64,000 nucleotides of DNA from Sequoia sempervirens (Eukaryota > Streptophyta > Pinopsida > Cupressales > Cupressaceae): NCBI GenBank assembly GCA_007258455.2, contig VDFB02047230.1, forward strand, positions 159,720,635-159,784,634, read 5' to 3'. The translations under genes and the position numbers were made by a program. Shown here piece after piece: positions 37,500 through 51,500 of the stretch; position 1 is the stretch's first letter, and every line of letters begins with the position of its first letter. The notes below the pieces were generated by a model, which saw only the letters and a list, made by a program, of their open reading frames with translations, was not told where the DNA came from and did not search any database.

Positions 37500-38555
37500 T
37501 TCATCCCAAAACCTTTATTCTAGACCAACACCACTAAAAAATCAATGTCCTATTCATTCTTTTTGCAACTCCATTTTACTATGGAAAATACAAATTAATA
37601 TTTTATTTCTAAATGCCATAATCTTTACATAATCTATCAAAACCTTTAGAAAAAATCATCACCATTTTCAATCCTCAAAATTTTTATTTAACTTCCAATT
37701 TGCAACTCAACCATTGCTATAAATTCTTTAAATTGGTTGAAAACATCAAATTTACTCTTTAGAAAACATACCCATGTCCTTTTATAATAATCATCAATAA
37801 ATGAAACATAATATGCGGATTTTCCAATGGAAGGAATGTCTATATGACCAAACACATCAAAATAAATAAGATTCAACACATCAAAATATTTATGAGAACT
37901 CAAGCAAAACTGAACATGCAATACTTTTACCATAAATACAATGCTCGCAAAAATCAAAATCAAGATTACAATCAATTAGCCCTTTAACAAGGTTTTTATT
38001 TTCCAAGGTCCTTAGACCCTTTTCTCCAATGTGGCCAAGTTCCTACCATTCCATAACATAGTCTTCTTTGTAGGTTATTTTGATTAAGAAGAAAGAGCAC
38101 CCTTGGGTACCCAGCAGCCATGACCATCTACTAAAAATAAAACCATTGCATTCTCAATGAATTAGTCACAATTTTTTTTCATAGAAGTACTATTACACTC
38201 AATGGTGTATGTATCAAGCTTATACAATGTGTCAAATCTGAAACCTCTAGTGATCACCATAACACCTCTAATCATCATGTATCTTGCATCAGAAAAGACT
38301 ACTTGCACATCTACATATATTAATTTTCTCATAGATAATACATTTCATGTTAATCCAAGGATATGCAACACAACATTGATCATTTTTATTCCACCATTAG
38401 GAAACTTGATTCTAAGTTTATTACGATCAACAATATTTAAATAAGAATCATCACCGAAGTACACCTCACCTCCATCAAATTCTTCATATTTAGAAAATCA
38501 ATCCCTATTAGAGCTTAAATGGAAAGATCCGTTTGAGTCAATAAATGAGCACCAC
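37500..38555 (-). pseudogene. Copia integrase and protease remnants
   Basis: The integrase core shows KSAYYVSFIDDYYKRTWVCF with its first Asp near 37800 and decayed LRIENG further on. The CEHCIYGK part of the zinc-binding domain lies near 37940. Upstream on the minus strand, GGEVYFGDDSYLNIVDRNK and FIDSN (38400-38545) correspond to the protease region, where the usual DSGA motif has been lost. The sequence stops abruptly at 38555. Confidence 0.7.
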
Positions 38556-38692
38556 CCAAAAGTAGTTGTGGGATCATTTATCGTCAATTTATTGCCCTTT
38601 TCAAAATGAATTAATGATTTTTGGCAGAGATTTTAATGCTCTATTAGATAACTTAGAAAATATTGGTGGAATTACCCCTCCTCCTCCCTCCG
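38556..38692 (+). pseudogene. LINE (L1-type) segment 1: endonuclease fragment
   Basis: The + strand encodes WDHLSSIYCPFQNEL and IFGRDFNALLDNLENIGGI. The GDFNA motif of the apurinic-type endonuclease of plant L1 LINEs is altered to GRDFNA. Sequence 5' of this is missing, consistent with the 5' truncation common in LINEs. The endonuclease continues after the insertion at 38693-40191. Confidence 0.75.
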
Positions 38693-40191
38693 TGATGCAA
38701 AGCTGGAGGATCACAACTCAACTCACCATTCACTTCACAACCAACACTTGATTCCACACAACCAATCTGAGATTTAAGGCATACAACTCCTTGTAGATTC
38801 CTCAAAACACATTTGACATTACCAAAACAATGGACTCAAACTCTATTCCCAACACAAACTCTCTTCAATGGAGTTGAACTTCAAGGGGTCCAACCCACAC
38901 CTAGGGCTTCAGGCCTTCACATGAAATTTCAGCGGCATCTAACAAGATTAACATCCCTTACCAAACTCAAGTTGATCACTTACCAACTCAAACATTCCAA
39001 ATATGTGTACATTCAGATTGGACTGTCCTACAATGACTAGGTCCAGATTAGGCCATACCAATTACCGATATTCAAGATACCTTACACACATACCCTCAAC
39101 TCCATCCAAGTACATTCAACAAGTGACAACAGACCAAAATCAACAAACCATATCAATAATGACAATCATTTAAGAACCAAAATTCTAAAACTCATATTTA
39201 AGCCTTCCTTCTTAAGGGTTTATTGAAAGTAAGTAACCCAACCTATCATCTGCCTTATCAAGAATTTTATCATATTCAAATATGTTTGAAATAACTAAAT
39301 AAACCATCTCCCATGCATATTTCATAACATTTCTACAAATCCCTGTCTTGGACCTTCATTTTTGACCCAAAATCTTGACTGTCAGCACTCTGTGATAACA
39401 AAGCAGTGAATAGAAATTCATTCAAAACTTATGGTTTATCAATCATACTTTAGAAAGGATTCACAAAAATATTTAACAACCTTCTCAAACAATAATTCCC
39501 ATTTAGATTTCCCATTGCACCAACCAAATAATAAAACTCCTCTTGACACTGTCATTTTTTAGACTTTGACACAATTCTCAATCCTATGGCACCATGAAAT
39601 TCATAGTAAACTTTTGTCTTTCAGTATGAACCTTTGAAATATGAAAGAGCATATATAAATAGACATTCTTACCAAAAAATAACATCTTCCATTGGTCAGA
39701 ACATGAGAAAAGCAATTTCCTTTGCTACTGTATACCCTAGATGAGGGTTTTGGACTGTTTGAACAAAAAGTGCCATAACTCCTTTATTTATTTATGAAAT
39801 CAAACAAGACCAAGTGAAAAATGATCTAGAAACAAAAAACCAAATTTTCCAATGACTTCCCCTTCAATATTAGGTCATACATGAGCAAATAATCACATTT
39901 TTACAGTGTTTTCTGAGAAAAAATAGAATTCCATTGATATTTTTTCATTACAAATCAAATTCTCCTCTTGCCTTGACCTGTTTGAGGCTTATTTATACAT
40001 TGAAGACAAAAAATAACTCATAAAAAATGTCTACAACTGATTCTAACCTTCCCCTAACCTCTTGACTTATTATCTACTTAATTTTTCCTCTTCAACCACC
40101 ATACATTGCATTTTTTGCAATATGACATGATTTGACAACTTCCAACTTTTACAATATATGAGAGATGAACAACATCCTAGGACCTATAACA
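38693..40191 (-). mobile_element. Probable solo LTR inside the LINE
   Basis: About 1.5 kb without coding capacity separates two adjacent parts of the LINE endonuclease. Read on the minus strand it begins TGTTATAGGTCC and ends CTTTGCATCA, matching TG...CA LTR ends and copia-like starts. Both junctions lie in C-rich sequence (CCTCCTCCCTCC; CCACCCCCTTCCC), and I see no exact target duplication. The boundaries are therefore approximate. Confidence 0.45.
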
Positions 40192-42147
40192 CCACTCCAC
40201 CACCCCCTTCCCAACCGCTGTCCTCCCCTTGCCCCCCCTCAAAGAAGTGATGGAGGACTTTAAAGATTTTTTTTTTATAAAAAATAATTTATATGACTAT
40301 GCTCCAAAAAACAAATCCTTTACTTGGAAAAATAAAAGAAAATATTTTCATCAGACTATAGAAAGATTATATCACTTTCTTTTATCAAATAATTAGCTTC
40401 TAATTTCTAAAGACTTTTCATCCCTAATATTGCATGTCTTAGGTTCACACCATTTTCCAATTTCCTTTCTATTTTTGAGGATAGAGCTCTTTCTAAACTC
40501 CCCATTAAAATTGAGGCCATGTGATTCATAGATCAAATTTTTATACCCATATTAAAATATTGATGGAATAATTTTCTTTTATTGAGGTTTCAAGAATGTA
40601 TCAGTTATGCAATAAATTGAAGTTCCTTAAAGAGAAAATTAAGGATTGGAATAAAAACCAATTCAAGAATATTTGTAGAGAAAGAAAAAATAGAATAACA
40701 ATTATCAAATCTGTATGAGAAGGTAATAAAATGTGGAATGGAAAATAATGCATTTGAAGAGGAAAAAATATTAAGTTAGATTTGAAATAAATTTGATAAG
40801 AGAAGAAATATACTTGAAGCAGAAATCAAGAGAGTTATGGTTAAGAGATGGAGATAAAATTACCAAATTCTTCCATGCTTCAACAAAATCAAGGAGGAAA
40901 ATAAATGAGTTAGCTACAATAAACTCAACTAAATGGTCATTCTTAACTAGTAAAAAAGACATTGAACAAGAAACTACTCAATTCTTTAAAAATATGCTCT
41001 CAAACACAACTTCAAATATTTGTATAGCAATGCATTCTGCTATTAACAATATCTCCCAATTGATAGACGATTGTCAAAATGAAATGCTCATGTCAAAATT
41101 TACAATGGAGGAAGTAAGGGAAGCAATTTCTTTTTTATGGCTCCAAAGAAAGTGCTTGGCCTAGATGGGTATACTACTTTGTTATCCAAAAATTCTAGGA
41201 TTTTTTTGGTCATGAAGTTCTTCTAGCTTTGGATGAAACCAAGAATAATTAAAGAATATTAAAGGAAATGAATACAAAATTCTTGGCCATCATACCAAAA
41301 ATACTATCCCTTCTACTTTTGTTGGCTACAAACCTATTTCCCTTTGTAACACAATATATAAAATCTTCACAAAGGCTATAGATGCTAGACCATCTAGATT
41401 GATTTTATTAATCATTTCTGAAGAATGGGGAGGCTTTGTAAGAAGAAAGGAAACCCCAGATGTGGTAATTATGGCTCACGAAGTTCTACATTAAATCCAA
41501 GAGGAAAAGATACTTGTAGTCGTCCTTAATTGGATACGATGAAGGAATATGACCAATTAAATTGGGATTTTTTGTTAGAATTCCTAAGAAAGATTGGTTT
41601 TAACAGTAATTGGTGAAAGTGCATCCACTCTTGTATCTCAAGTGCAATTTTTTCCCTAATAAATGGTACCCCTTGTGGATTATTCTCCTCTTCACAAGGT
41701 GTTAGACAAGGTGATCCATTATTTCCATTCATTTTTATCCTTATGACAAAAAGTTTGAGATCAATCAGAGTAGCAAATAATTTGAATAAATGGAAGGGAG
41801 TTAAAATTACTTATTTTCCATACACCATATGACACTCTTCTCTTTAGGCAAGAAAATATTGATGAGGCCAAGACAATAAAATAAACTATCACATAATACA
41901 CTCTCTCTTCTTGAGGAAAACAATAAATAAAGAAAAATCCAAAATCTTCTTTATGAATGTTCCAATAATGATACAACATCAAACTTCAAAATTTTGGGTT
42001 TTTTTAGCTGAATCACTTCCTCATAGATACCTTGGCATTCCTTTATTTTCAGGAAATTCCAAAAAATATTTTTGGAAAAATGTAATTTCTATGATCGTAG
42101 CAAGAGTTCTATCATGGAGAAGAAAATGGCTTACTTTGGTTCGGAAG
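40192..42147 (+). pseudogene. LINE segment 2: endonuclease C-terminus and reverse transcriptase
   Basis: After the insertion the + strand continues with VMEDFKDFF, KSFTWKNKRKYFHQTIERLYHFLLS and GSHHFPIS, the L1 endonuclease end. A linker follows (SRELWLRDGDKITKFFHAST at 40827-40886), then RT with GLDGYT near 41160, [20 protein letters not shown] near 41665 and PHRYLGIPLFSGN near 42025. The catalytic (F/Y)ADD site near 41825 has degenerated to His-His-Met. The frame is cut by stops and shifts and ends at 42147 in WRRKWLTLVRK, where an LTR element is inserted. Confidence 0.88.
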
Positions 42148-43415
42148 TGTAGACGTTCAAATTATCCTAATTGATATCACACACTTGATCCTGATTCACT
42201 AACACCAGTTCTCCCTGAATCACTTCTTTACTAACTAGTTAATTAAATAATCCTTATTTAATTAATTCATCATAATTCCTCTATTAATTAAATAAATCAA
42301 CTTTATTTGATTAAATCATCATCTTCTTTTAATTAATTAAATCATTTTATTTGATTAATCCTAATGTTCCTCTTTTAATTAAATAAATCACTTTATTTAA
42401 TTAAATCATATTTCCTCTTTTAAGTGAATAAATGAACCTTTATTTGATTAAATATAACATCACCCCCTTTAATTAAATAAATCAAACTTTATTTAATTAA
42501 ATCTAATGTTCATTATTCCTCCCATTTGATTTAAATAAATCCAAACATCTAAGTCAAATGTCAAATCAAACTAATCTCCATCTAAATTAATTAAATCCTA
42601 ATCAACTCTAACTCTAATCCATCAAATCCTCTAGATTTTGCAATTTGCACAAGTAAATCAATTTAATTGATTTATAAATTCTTCTATTTTCATTCAAAAA
42701 GGCAACATCTCTTTGGACAATTCCTCCAATTTGAAATCTCCCTCTTAAAATGACTTGTCCTCCAACATGACATTTAAGCCTCTTACATGTCCTTTTTCTT
42801 GAGCCAAGTGGCATTAACTCACCTTTCATCTCTTCTTCCACAAGCCATCTTTCAAATTTCAAATTTCCACTTAATTGCATTTATCATGCACATTGATGAA
42901 AATGTGCTCCACCTCTCTTCAATAGCATGTTGACAAGTGGCACATTGTTATTGGTTCATCTTTAATCCCACATCCTTCATGTTTTACATTCCTCCATCCT
43001 TCTTTCCTATAAATGAAGAGCTCTTCTATTGATTTTGGATCCACAACTTGAGGCAAAGTCACTATATATAGATTTGAAGCAAAGTTCATCCATTCTTGTC
43101 AAATTTATCATAACATTTCATCACCATAGCTAGGTTATTGAGAATTTTCATCAAGGATCACATTTTTCATCATCAAAGCTTACAAGGAATTGGGAAAGGA
43201 CTACTTTCCACATCAAAGTAGCACCAATTCCCCCATGGGATGCTAGGTTTGGGTATTTGAATAGGATTTAAATAGCTTTCATTTGGTTTCTTTGCTTTAT
43301 TTCTTATTCATTATGCTTTGAATGAATCTCATGGGGAATGCTAGTTTAGATTTGTTTATTAACTAACATTGTGTTGTTTGTCTATGTTTGAGTAGGTCTA
43401 GAGCTACCATTCACA
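42148..43415 (+). repeat. 5' LTR of the 42-53 kb element
   Basis: 1268 bp, paired with 51582-52821. It contains a series of AATTAAATAAATC(A/C) units spaced about 45-60 bp apart at about 42236-42510, a degenerate A/T repeat shared by both LTRs. Confidence 0.92.
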
Positions 43416-45968
43416 TTTCAGTGCTAGGAGGGCATAAATCTCAAAATCAACACGTTTTTTGGCCATTTCCGTCATTTTTTTTCTATTTTTTGTCTTTGCA
43501 GGTCAAACAACGATGCTGGAGGAGATAGTGACGCATATGCGGTCTCTATTTTTGTACAAAGTGATGCTGAGTTTAGTAGAGTGACACTCAAATCCTCAAA
43601 CAATGACATAATTGTTCCAATGTCACTGTTTGCACTCAAATAGCAATGTTGCCTATGTGTTTCAAATGGTGACGCCTTTGTTTTCTTGCTTTTGCACTCA
43701 ATCTTAAAATGGTCGTATCTTGGTCATATTTTGGTCTTTTTCAGAGCTTGTTTTTTTTGAAATGGGGTAGAATTTCATAAGCTATCCAATGGTGTAGTTG
43801 TTTCTCAACTTTAATAGAGTTAAAATTTTCAAATTTTCACCTAATGTCAAATCACAATGAAACTTGGTCTAAGTTTTAGGGTTTTTATGCTTAATCATTT
43901 ATCCAACCCTCATATCTTCTTGTTTCTTGATTTCATCTAAAATTTGGAGCTTGGATTGTAGGTTTTAAAGGATCATGGAGGATGAAAGTGAAAGAAAAAG
44001 CATTTGATACTCATTGTAACAATTTTTTTTAAACACTTTGGGAACATTTATACTCCCATCTTTAGGATATTGTTATCTTCAGCTTTAGAACTTAACTACA
44101 TTTCATTTGGGTTTTAAAAAGAACATAAAAAAGCTTTCTTTTTCACAAAGGTTTAAAAAGAACAATCAGAACCTCACTAGATTTGATTTTGGATTTTAAA
44201 AATTGAACAAACAACTTCAAACACTCAAATTTGGTTCTTTAAAAAGAACCCATTTATTGCTTTTGAGGTCTAAAATGAACATGTGCTTATCTTGTTTTGT
44301 AATCCTTTTTACAAACTAATACCATTGGAATGCATATGCACTTCTCTTGTGCTTCACGATGATCTTGAGAATCAAAAGAATTTTGGTGATATTAGGTTGT
44401 CTAAAAGATTGCCTCCACACTTCAATTTGTGCTCTTAAAATTGAACAAAATCATGCTAGTGTGAGAAAGGACATTGTGTGTGTTCTCTCTTTGTTCACAC
44501 AAACAAAGATTTGATCAAACTATAAATGCACCTACTCACTTTTTTTTTACCTTTAGAGGGCCTGCCTTGGTGGGAAAAAGTACTCACCCCAAGGGAATGA
44601 CCCAAGCGGTGACAAGCATAAGCTAATCTCTTCCAAACCGCTATATAAATTTGTGGTTACGATGAAAATTGTAAACAATGGGAAGCGGTGCATGATAACT
44701 CTCCCCCAGTGTCTTTATGATGCGTAAAACCCTTGTTCTAAGGGTTGGGAGATCTCTCACAAGGAGCTTATCATTGTACCCCCTAAACTGGATGCCCTTA
44801 CTATGAACCTTTGTTTAGAATCCAAAATCCCAATATTTGTTGGCGTCAAGAGGTCGAACCTTCAGAGCCATCCCACATACATGCGATTCTTTGTAGAGGT
44901 GAAAAGTTCGTCATGGGAGATTCATGAGAACTAAAGCTTGGCTGACCTGTAGAAGTGAGTGCTATGGAGGGGAGTTAATGTGGTCAAGCTTCTAGTCATC
45001 CACTCTAAATAAGTGCAGCTGGATTTATCCAAGTGGGAAATTCAACAAATATTTTCTTTTCCATCCTAGGATTGTACAATTTTGAGTTAGTTGAACACAT
45101 TGTTTGGATCCAAAATCTTGAAAGCAAACATTCAACAATGATCATCAAATTTCAAACCCTTTAGTAGAAGCAAATACCTTTGAAAGAATCCAAGTGATAC
45201 TGCTTGTCCCTTGGGATTTCATCCTTAGAGGCTTCTAAGTATTTGGATTTATATCTCAATTTTCTCTGTAAAGTCAACATTAAGGAACTATTGCCTTGAT
45301 TTTTCTCGATTTCCACATAATGGACCTTGTGGGATGAAAAGAAATTGAGACATAGAAATCTAGTTTGAAAAGCTAAACAAGAAGTGTGGATGTGGTAAAA
45401 GCAATTCATTAACCAAGATTAAATTAATTGAACCCCACACATGTACTTGTCATCTTTTTTCTTATGATCTTCCATGCAAACATTGGTCTTTTGGTTTGAA
45501 CTACTCTAAGGGAAAAGCATGTTCTTCACTATCTTGGTCTTATAAACAAGGTCCCTCTTAGGCTCATTTAGGATCAAAATCAATCACTTCATTCATCCCA
45601 AATATTTATCATCCCATCCCACAAACAAATTTAGAGCTTTGGAAACATCATTATCTAGACTTGGGTACATCTTTAAAACACATCAAAATCACCTTGTTTA
45701 GTTAGGAGTGTGAGAATGCATCCTTTCTCATACCTCTAGTTAAATTAGCATCCCTTTGAACAAGTTCATCCTAAGGTAACATCCAACATCTTGGGATCTA
45801 CAAGTTCATTATCCAAATCAAAACAATCAAAATCAAATCCTAAAGTCTAGCATTGATCCAAAATTCCTAAAAAGTTCAACACCCATATCATTCACCCCTT
45901 TCATCTTTCATCTCATCATTGGTCTTAAATCCCTTAGAGGCCAAACAAGGTCAAAACGCAAGAAGAAC
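43416..45968 (+). other. Leader region of the 42-53 kb element
   Basis: 2.5 kb between LTR and gag with no open frame of note. The stretch 44545-45010 is less AT-rich than its surroundings. It contains blocks such as GAGGGCCTGCCTTGGTGGG and CCCCCTAAACTGGATGCCC and could be the structured packaging/leader region of the RNA. That role is inference. Confidence 0.45.
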
Positions 45969-48549
45969 ATGAAATATAAACTTGATTCATACATCATGAG
46001 TAATCTAAATCAACCAAATTATCAAAGCCTTACAAAACTAGTGGATTATCAAAACTCATATTTATACAATCCATACATGACATCATTATCTCCTACAAAC
46101 CTCAATGGTACAAAAAATGTGAGTATGCCCAATCTAAATTTTGGAACACCTTTCCCTATGGTAGATTTAAATTAAAGTCCAAACCTACAAATCTATCAAC
46201 CAAACAATCAATGCATGAGTCTTCAACAAAACAACATTATCCCACCAAATCCATACTTGCGAAATGTGAATATACCAAGTACAACTTTACCAAACACGAA
46301 CATTTCAAATCCACACTTGGTAAACTTTGGGATATATATGTTTGCGACTCATACAATTTTTTTTCAAAGTCCAAACAATATGTTAAAAAATCCATGTATT
46401 GATCCAAGTCAAGGTAACACCCTACAAAATCAAAGTTACCTAAATCAAGGCAATGCGATTTCAAACCACAACAATGTTCAATTTCAACCTATCATGCCAA
46501 ATCTAAGCATCATCCTAAATCAAAACATTGTCCAAAATCAATTTGTCCATGATCCCATACAAACACCACAAGTATACATTCCAAATATGCTTAAACAAAA
46601 ACCAAATGAACTATATCAAGGGTGTCAAGATCAAATTTTGCAAGATCAAATTGTTACACTTACCAAAATAATTGATTCATTGCGCCAAGAGACATATCCT
46701 CCCCAAAATCAATACACTCTTCCATTAGTTAAACCATTTCATCAAAGCATTGAGTTGTGTCCATAACCACATCAAGAACAATATTTCCAATGTCAAGAGG
46801 TTGGATATCAAGATCAACAACAAACCCAACCTCTGCATCTCGAATATCAATCACCACATCTCAAATATCAATCATCACATCTCCAAAATCAATCACCACA
46901 AGATCAATTTAAAGTACAAATCTCACAAGGTAACAAATGAAAATGCACACCCCTTGGGGAACCAATTGAGTCTATCATGCAACGGCTAGTCCAAGCAAAT
47001 TTCATCAAAATCCTCGTTTATGAGAATTATCAAGAGCCTCAAGTTAAACCACCATGGTATAACGAGAAGCACCTTTGTGATTTTCACAAAATAAAGGGAC
47101 ACACAACATCAAATTGTATTCGACTCAAAAATGTCATCCGAGACCTTATTGATGAAAAAATAATAACTATTAAGGACAATGATGAAGATTCAACCACTAG
47201 TGATAGCATTGACAATTTCCCCACTACAATTATTGAAAACAATGATCAAGATCTATCCATCAATGGGCACCTTGAAGATGTTTCTACCTCGTTCAAAGAT
47301 CAACTCAACATACATCAAGAGTCACTTTTTGATCATGATAAGAATCCCTCAACAATATTCGATAATGATCTATTTCAAGGAGTGTTAACATTATTTGATC
47401 CTTCCACCAATGATCATTTTGACAATACCTCTACATCATCCAAATAGTTAGAGGACATATCTCAAGAATTCATTCCAAAGAATGATCAACATCTTTCACC
47501 AAAGTCTAGCAATGGTCCTTTCCAAGACATATTGACATCCTTCGACCTCATGGTTACAGATATTGAAGGAATCTTCAACTCAACACTTGATCCAGATTCA
47601 CTCAAAGATCAAGAGGATATTGAGCCACTTCTTATGCCTAATGAAGATATCCAAGAACCCTTTATAAGCAACCCATCCTTTGAAACTGACCCATGTCAAG
47701 AACTTGATCCAAAGCATGCCAAAAAAATTCCAAAATTAATCAAGATCAAAATTCGTATCTCCAGAATACTATGACGATCTAATGGACACTCTCCAATCTA
47801 TACAAGATGTCAAAAATGACGATCACATCCATATAGCACATACTCCTCCAACTACCCATGAGATGCTTTCTTTGGATGGACACATAAATGATCTTCATTC
47901 AGAACAAGATTCCTTTACTCCTGACATTATTACACAAAAAGAGCAAGTTATTGATTCCTACAGTCAAACTGAGTTGTCAACATTGGGATTAAATATATCC
48001 CAAATTTAGATTGAGGACATCATGTATGAAGACATCCAATATTATCCACTCAAGGAAACAAGTCAAACCAAATAGGATATTCTAGAGACAACAGAGCAAC
48101 AAATTCCAATAACGTCATCCGCAATGGTCATTTATCAGAGAATGCATTCTAAACAGGAACTCTCAAAATAGGCAGAATCAAAGCATGAAGGTACTACTTC
48201 CACAATACTGGGGGAAACTTCGTCTCAAGCAAACCTCAACATAGGTAGCACAAAGAATCCTTATGATAAAATCAATGCCAATACTACAACCAACCACATC
48301 ACAAATCTTCATCCACCCATTACCATGAAGAACATTATCAAAGCAAAAGAATTTGAGCAACATAATGGACAAATCAAATACACTTGGATACCAAAGAATA
48401 CAAAGAAATATTATCCCTATCAAACTTCATTAGTCAAAGAAACTATGGGGAAAAATAAAAAAAGGGAAAAGTATCCATCAAATATGTCCACAAAGGCAAA
48501 AGCAGGCTTCTCAAGCAACGTACAGAGTATATCAAGCAGTTGGTCCTAA
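45969..48549 (+). pseudogene. Decayed long gag polyprotein of the 42-53 kb element
   Basis: One + frame runs from ATG 45969 to about 47774 with only four stops (near 46176, 46764, 46938 and 47446). A +1 shift then allows continuation to 48549 with three more stops. The N-terminal 250 residues are Asn/Gln/Pro-rich with a short 24-bp repeat (46830-46905). A conserved block follows: CTPLGEPIESIMQRLVQANF, KPPWYNEKH, then CDFHKIKGHTTSNC (CX2HX4HX4C) and LKNVIRDLIDEK. The C-terminal part is acidic. The block matches the gag end of plant Ty3/gypsy elements of the Tat/Athila kind. It would coat and package RNA; protease and pol do not follow. Confidence 0.7.
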
Positions 48550-51500
48550 TTCCACACACACTTTCGTATCCACCCATTATTGCTCATCTTCTCAAGTTTG
48601 GAGAGTCAAAGGTTCCAAACTATCAACCAATCCATGTCCTATTCCTAAACACACAACACCATCCACTCCTTTCATGCATGATATCTAATTCTCACATTGA
48701 CCATGTGTTGGAAACGAACCTTCATCATAAGAATTCAGAAGGCACTCTATTGCGATGTGCGCACAAAGAAAAAGTTTACTTCGGTATCAACAAAGCATAT
48801 CAAGAATCTCAAAATTTGCATTCAAGTGCATGTATCTTGGCAAAGCAACTTCTTCAAGTATCATATCGATGGAACATCATGACATAAGCATCTACATCGA
48901 CACTACTAGGTGGTTCATCATGAGCATAATTTTTTCACAAAAATCCAAATAAATAAATAAAATCAGAAAAAGGATTAAAAATAGTAAAGAGAAAAATCGT
49001 CCTCTAGTGAAAACCACTTTAGTGGCACTTTGGGAAAGTACCATGATGAAAACCTGGCAAACAAGCATCATGTGTAGAATTGAGCATCTATGTGTGCTGG
49101 TTCAGGTGAAAGCATCTTATTCCACCCATAATAAATCCAACCTTCCATCCATCTTATCCATAATAAATCCATTCATCCATGAACCATTTATCCAACCCAT
49201 TGACATCTATTTACATTATCTTGGTCTTGACAAAGTTTGGTGTACACTTTACACTTGCTTATGGTAAACATCTTGACATGGGTCATTTTCATTGATCCTA
49301 TCCTATCCAACATTATATGAGCCATGAAGCATTATCCAATGAGCATTCTTTATTTGAACACCTTATCTTAGCGCAAGATAATCCATATACATCCATCCAC
49401 ACACCTATTGAAGCGTCAATCCCATGGCATTTCATGCATTGCTAGACACTGGGGGAAGATATGCACATCTTGCTTCGAGAATAAATCTTGATCTATATAT
49501 TCCAACTTATGTGGTGATATGAACATTGACAAAACATGAAATCGAATTGTTCAAAACATTTGTGAGCCAAAAATCCAAATCACTAGCCCATGGCATATTT
49601 TGACAAGAATATGTTCCTTATCCAACTTTATCTTTCATCAAACATCAATTCAAACAATCAATATCAGTTGCATCTAATGTTGCTTCAATGTCACATCAAA
49701 TCATCCAAAACAACTTTTGTTCCAAGTTGAGCTTCAAAATCTTGATCAATCCAATCCAATAAATCCCTCATCATCTTGGGATATCCTTCCCAATCCTTGT
49801 GTTGCTTAACACTATCCTTACATTGTTGTGTATCCTCAACAATGTTATCATCATCAATCCATCAATCCAATCAATCAACCTTAGCTTGGTTTTCAACAAA
49901 ATCCCAAAACAGAGCACTGATATCATCACACATATCCATATCCAAATTGTCAAAATCATGCAAAAAACCCAAAAACATTCAAAAAATTATGCAAAAAATC
50001 CAAAAACATTCAAGAAATTGTGTGAAAATCCAAAAACATTTAAAACATGTCAAAAAATCCAAACACTGGTCAAAAATTCAGAAAAAGTCAAAAAACATGG
50101 TATTCGAACTACGTTGTCTTTGAGCTTAAATGTAGGAAGGCTAATCTTTGATCAACCCCCAAGACACAAAATCCAAAAACATTCATAAAATCTCATAAAA
50201 CACAAAAACATTCATAAATCTTAGAAAAATCCAAAAAACAGCTTCATAACATTTCAAAAACATCAAAAACATCCAAATATTTGAAAAAATCCACCCATCT
50301 CATTTCACTTCACCCACAATAAACTTCCATCCATAATAAATTGATTGTTGCCTTCATCCTTTGGCAAAACAAACAGAAACAACCACAAAAATCAGCAAAA
50401 ACAAACTTCACACAGAAAATCAAAATCAAAACAACAAACTTTTAAATGCAAAACCAAACTCTTGATCATTCGCAAACATGTCAATCGACCTTATATCAAC
50501 AGCCTTTCAAACAACCTATAAACTTGCCACCATCCACTAACATGTCCTAGGATGCATCCTTCATACAATGGGCATTATCTTCGGCAATCACTTCATATTC
50601 TTATCCCCAAAACACACCCCTTTGGCTAGAGGTATGAAGAACATTGACTTGTTTTTGTACTTGATATTTTATTTTGATTTATCTTATTGCGCTCATTCCA
50701 ATGACCTCTCAATGATGTCTAATCAAAACAATTTAGAGAGAAAGGAATGGGTCATTCATCCTTATCTTTTGTCTGTTGTGCTTGTTGGATGTTCTTGTAA
50801 TATAACTTGGTGAATACTTGCTTTGTTAGATGTGTATGGAAGGTGTTTTGGACAGCTTGTTGAATATTGCATTGATAGGTCATACATTTTTTATGTTTTG
50901 GTTTGAGATGTTTGAAACTTCTGAGGTGCATCCTAGCAAAGTTTTTGTATGTCAGTTTTGAACAAGAATACTCCTATCTGTTTGTCGAGTCAAAGTACAT
51001 CTCCCTAGGTACAACACCATCCTAGTTGTCTATACCTTGATGCACCGTATTTATGTGTGTTATCAAACATAAGGAAAGTAAGCCCTTTCATGTCCCAATC
51101 CCTGATAAGCAAATCATCATCACTCATCATTAATCTAATAAAGTCTTAATGCTTCATAGACTTGTTGAACTCCTGCATCTTCTAGGAATCAAGGGTTAAT
51201 CCATCCATCTGATTCTTCTATCTTTACTAACATTTCTATCCAAATTTGTGTGATATCTCAAAATATACATGAGGCTACCCATGGCCGATGACTGTCTATA
51301 CATCATCAAAATTGTCTACGTCAAATATCCGATCTTTCTAAAGAATTATCTTTCATCCTCTGATCAGTAGAACCACTCCCCTCACATTTTATCATGATCT
51401 CGATTGGAAAATTAACATTTCCACTCGATCTCTTGAGGGGGTGCTATACCAGTGTAATTCTTCTTTCCGTAGGGGCAACAGTGGGGCATCCGAAAAAAAT

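Larger units (their letters stand above)
33897..38555 (-). mobile_element. Ty1/copia retrotransposon lacking its 5' end
   Basis: The minus-strand order is protease (38250-38555), integrase (37500-37990), RT (35400-37000, split by an insertion), RNase H (34850-35290), PPT and 3' LTR. This is the copia order, with integrase before RT. The gag region, primer site and 5' LTR are missing because LINE sequence begins at about 38556. Many stops and frameshifts are present. I could not find the missing half on the far side of the LINE. Confidence 0.85.
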
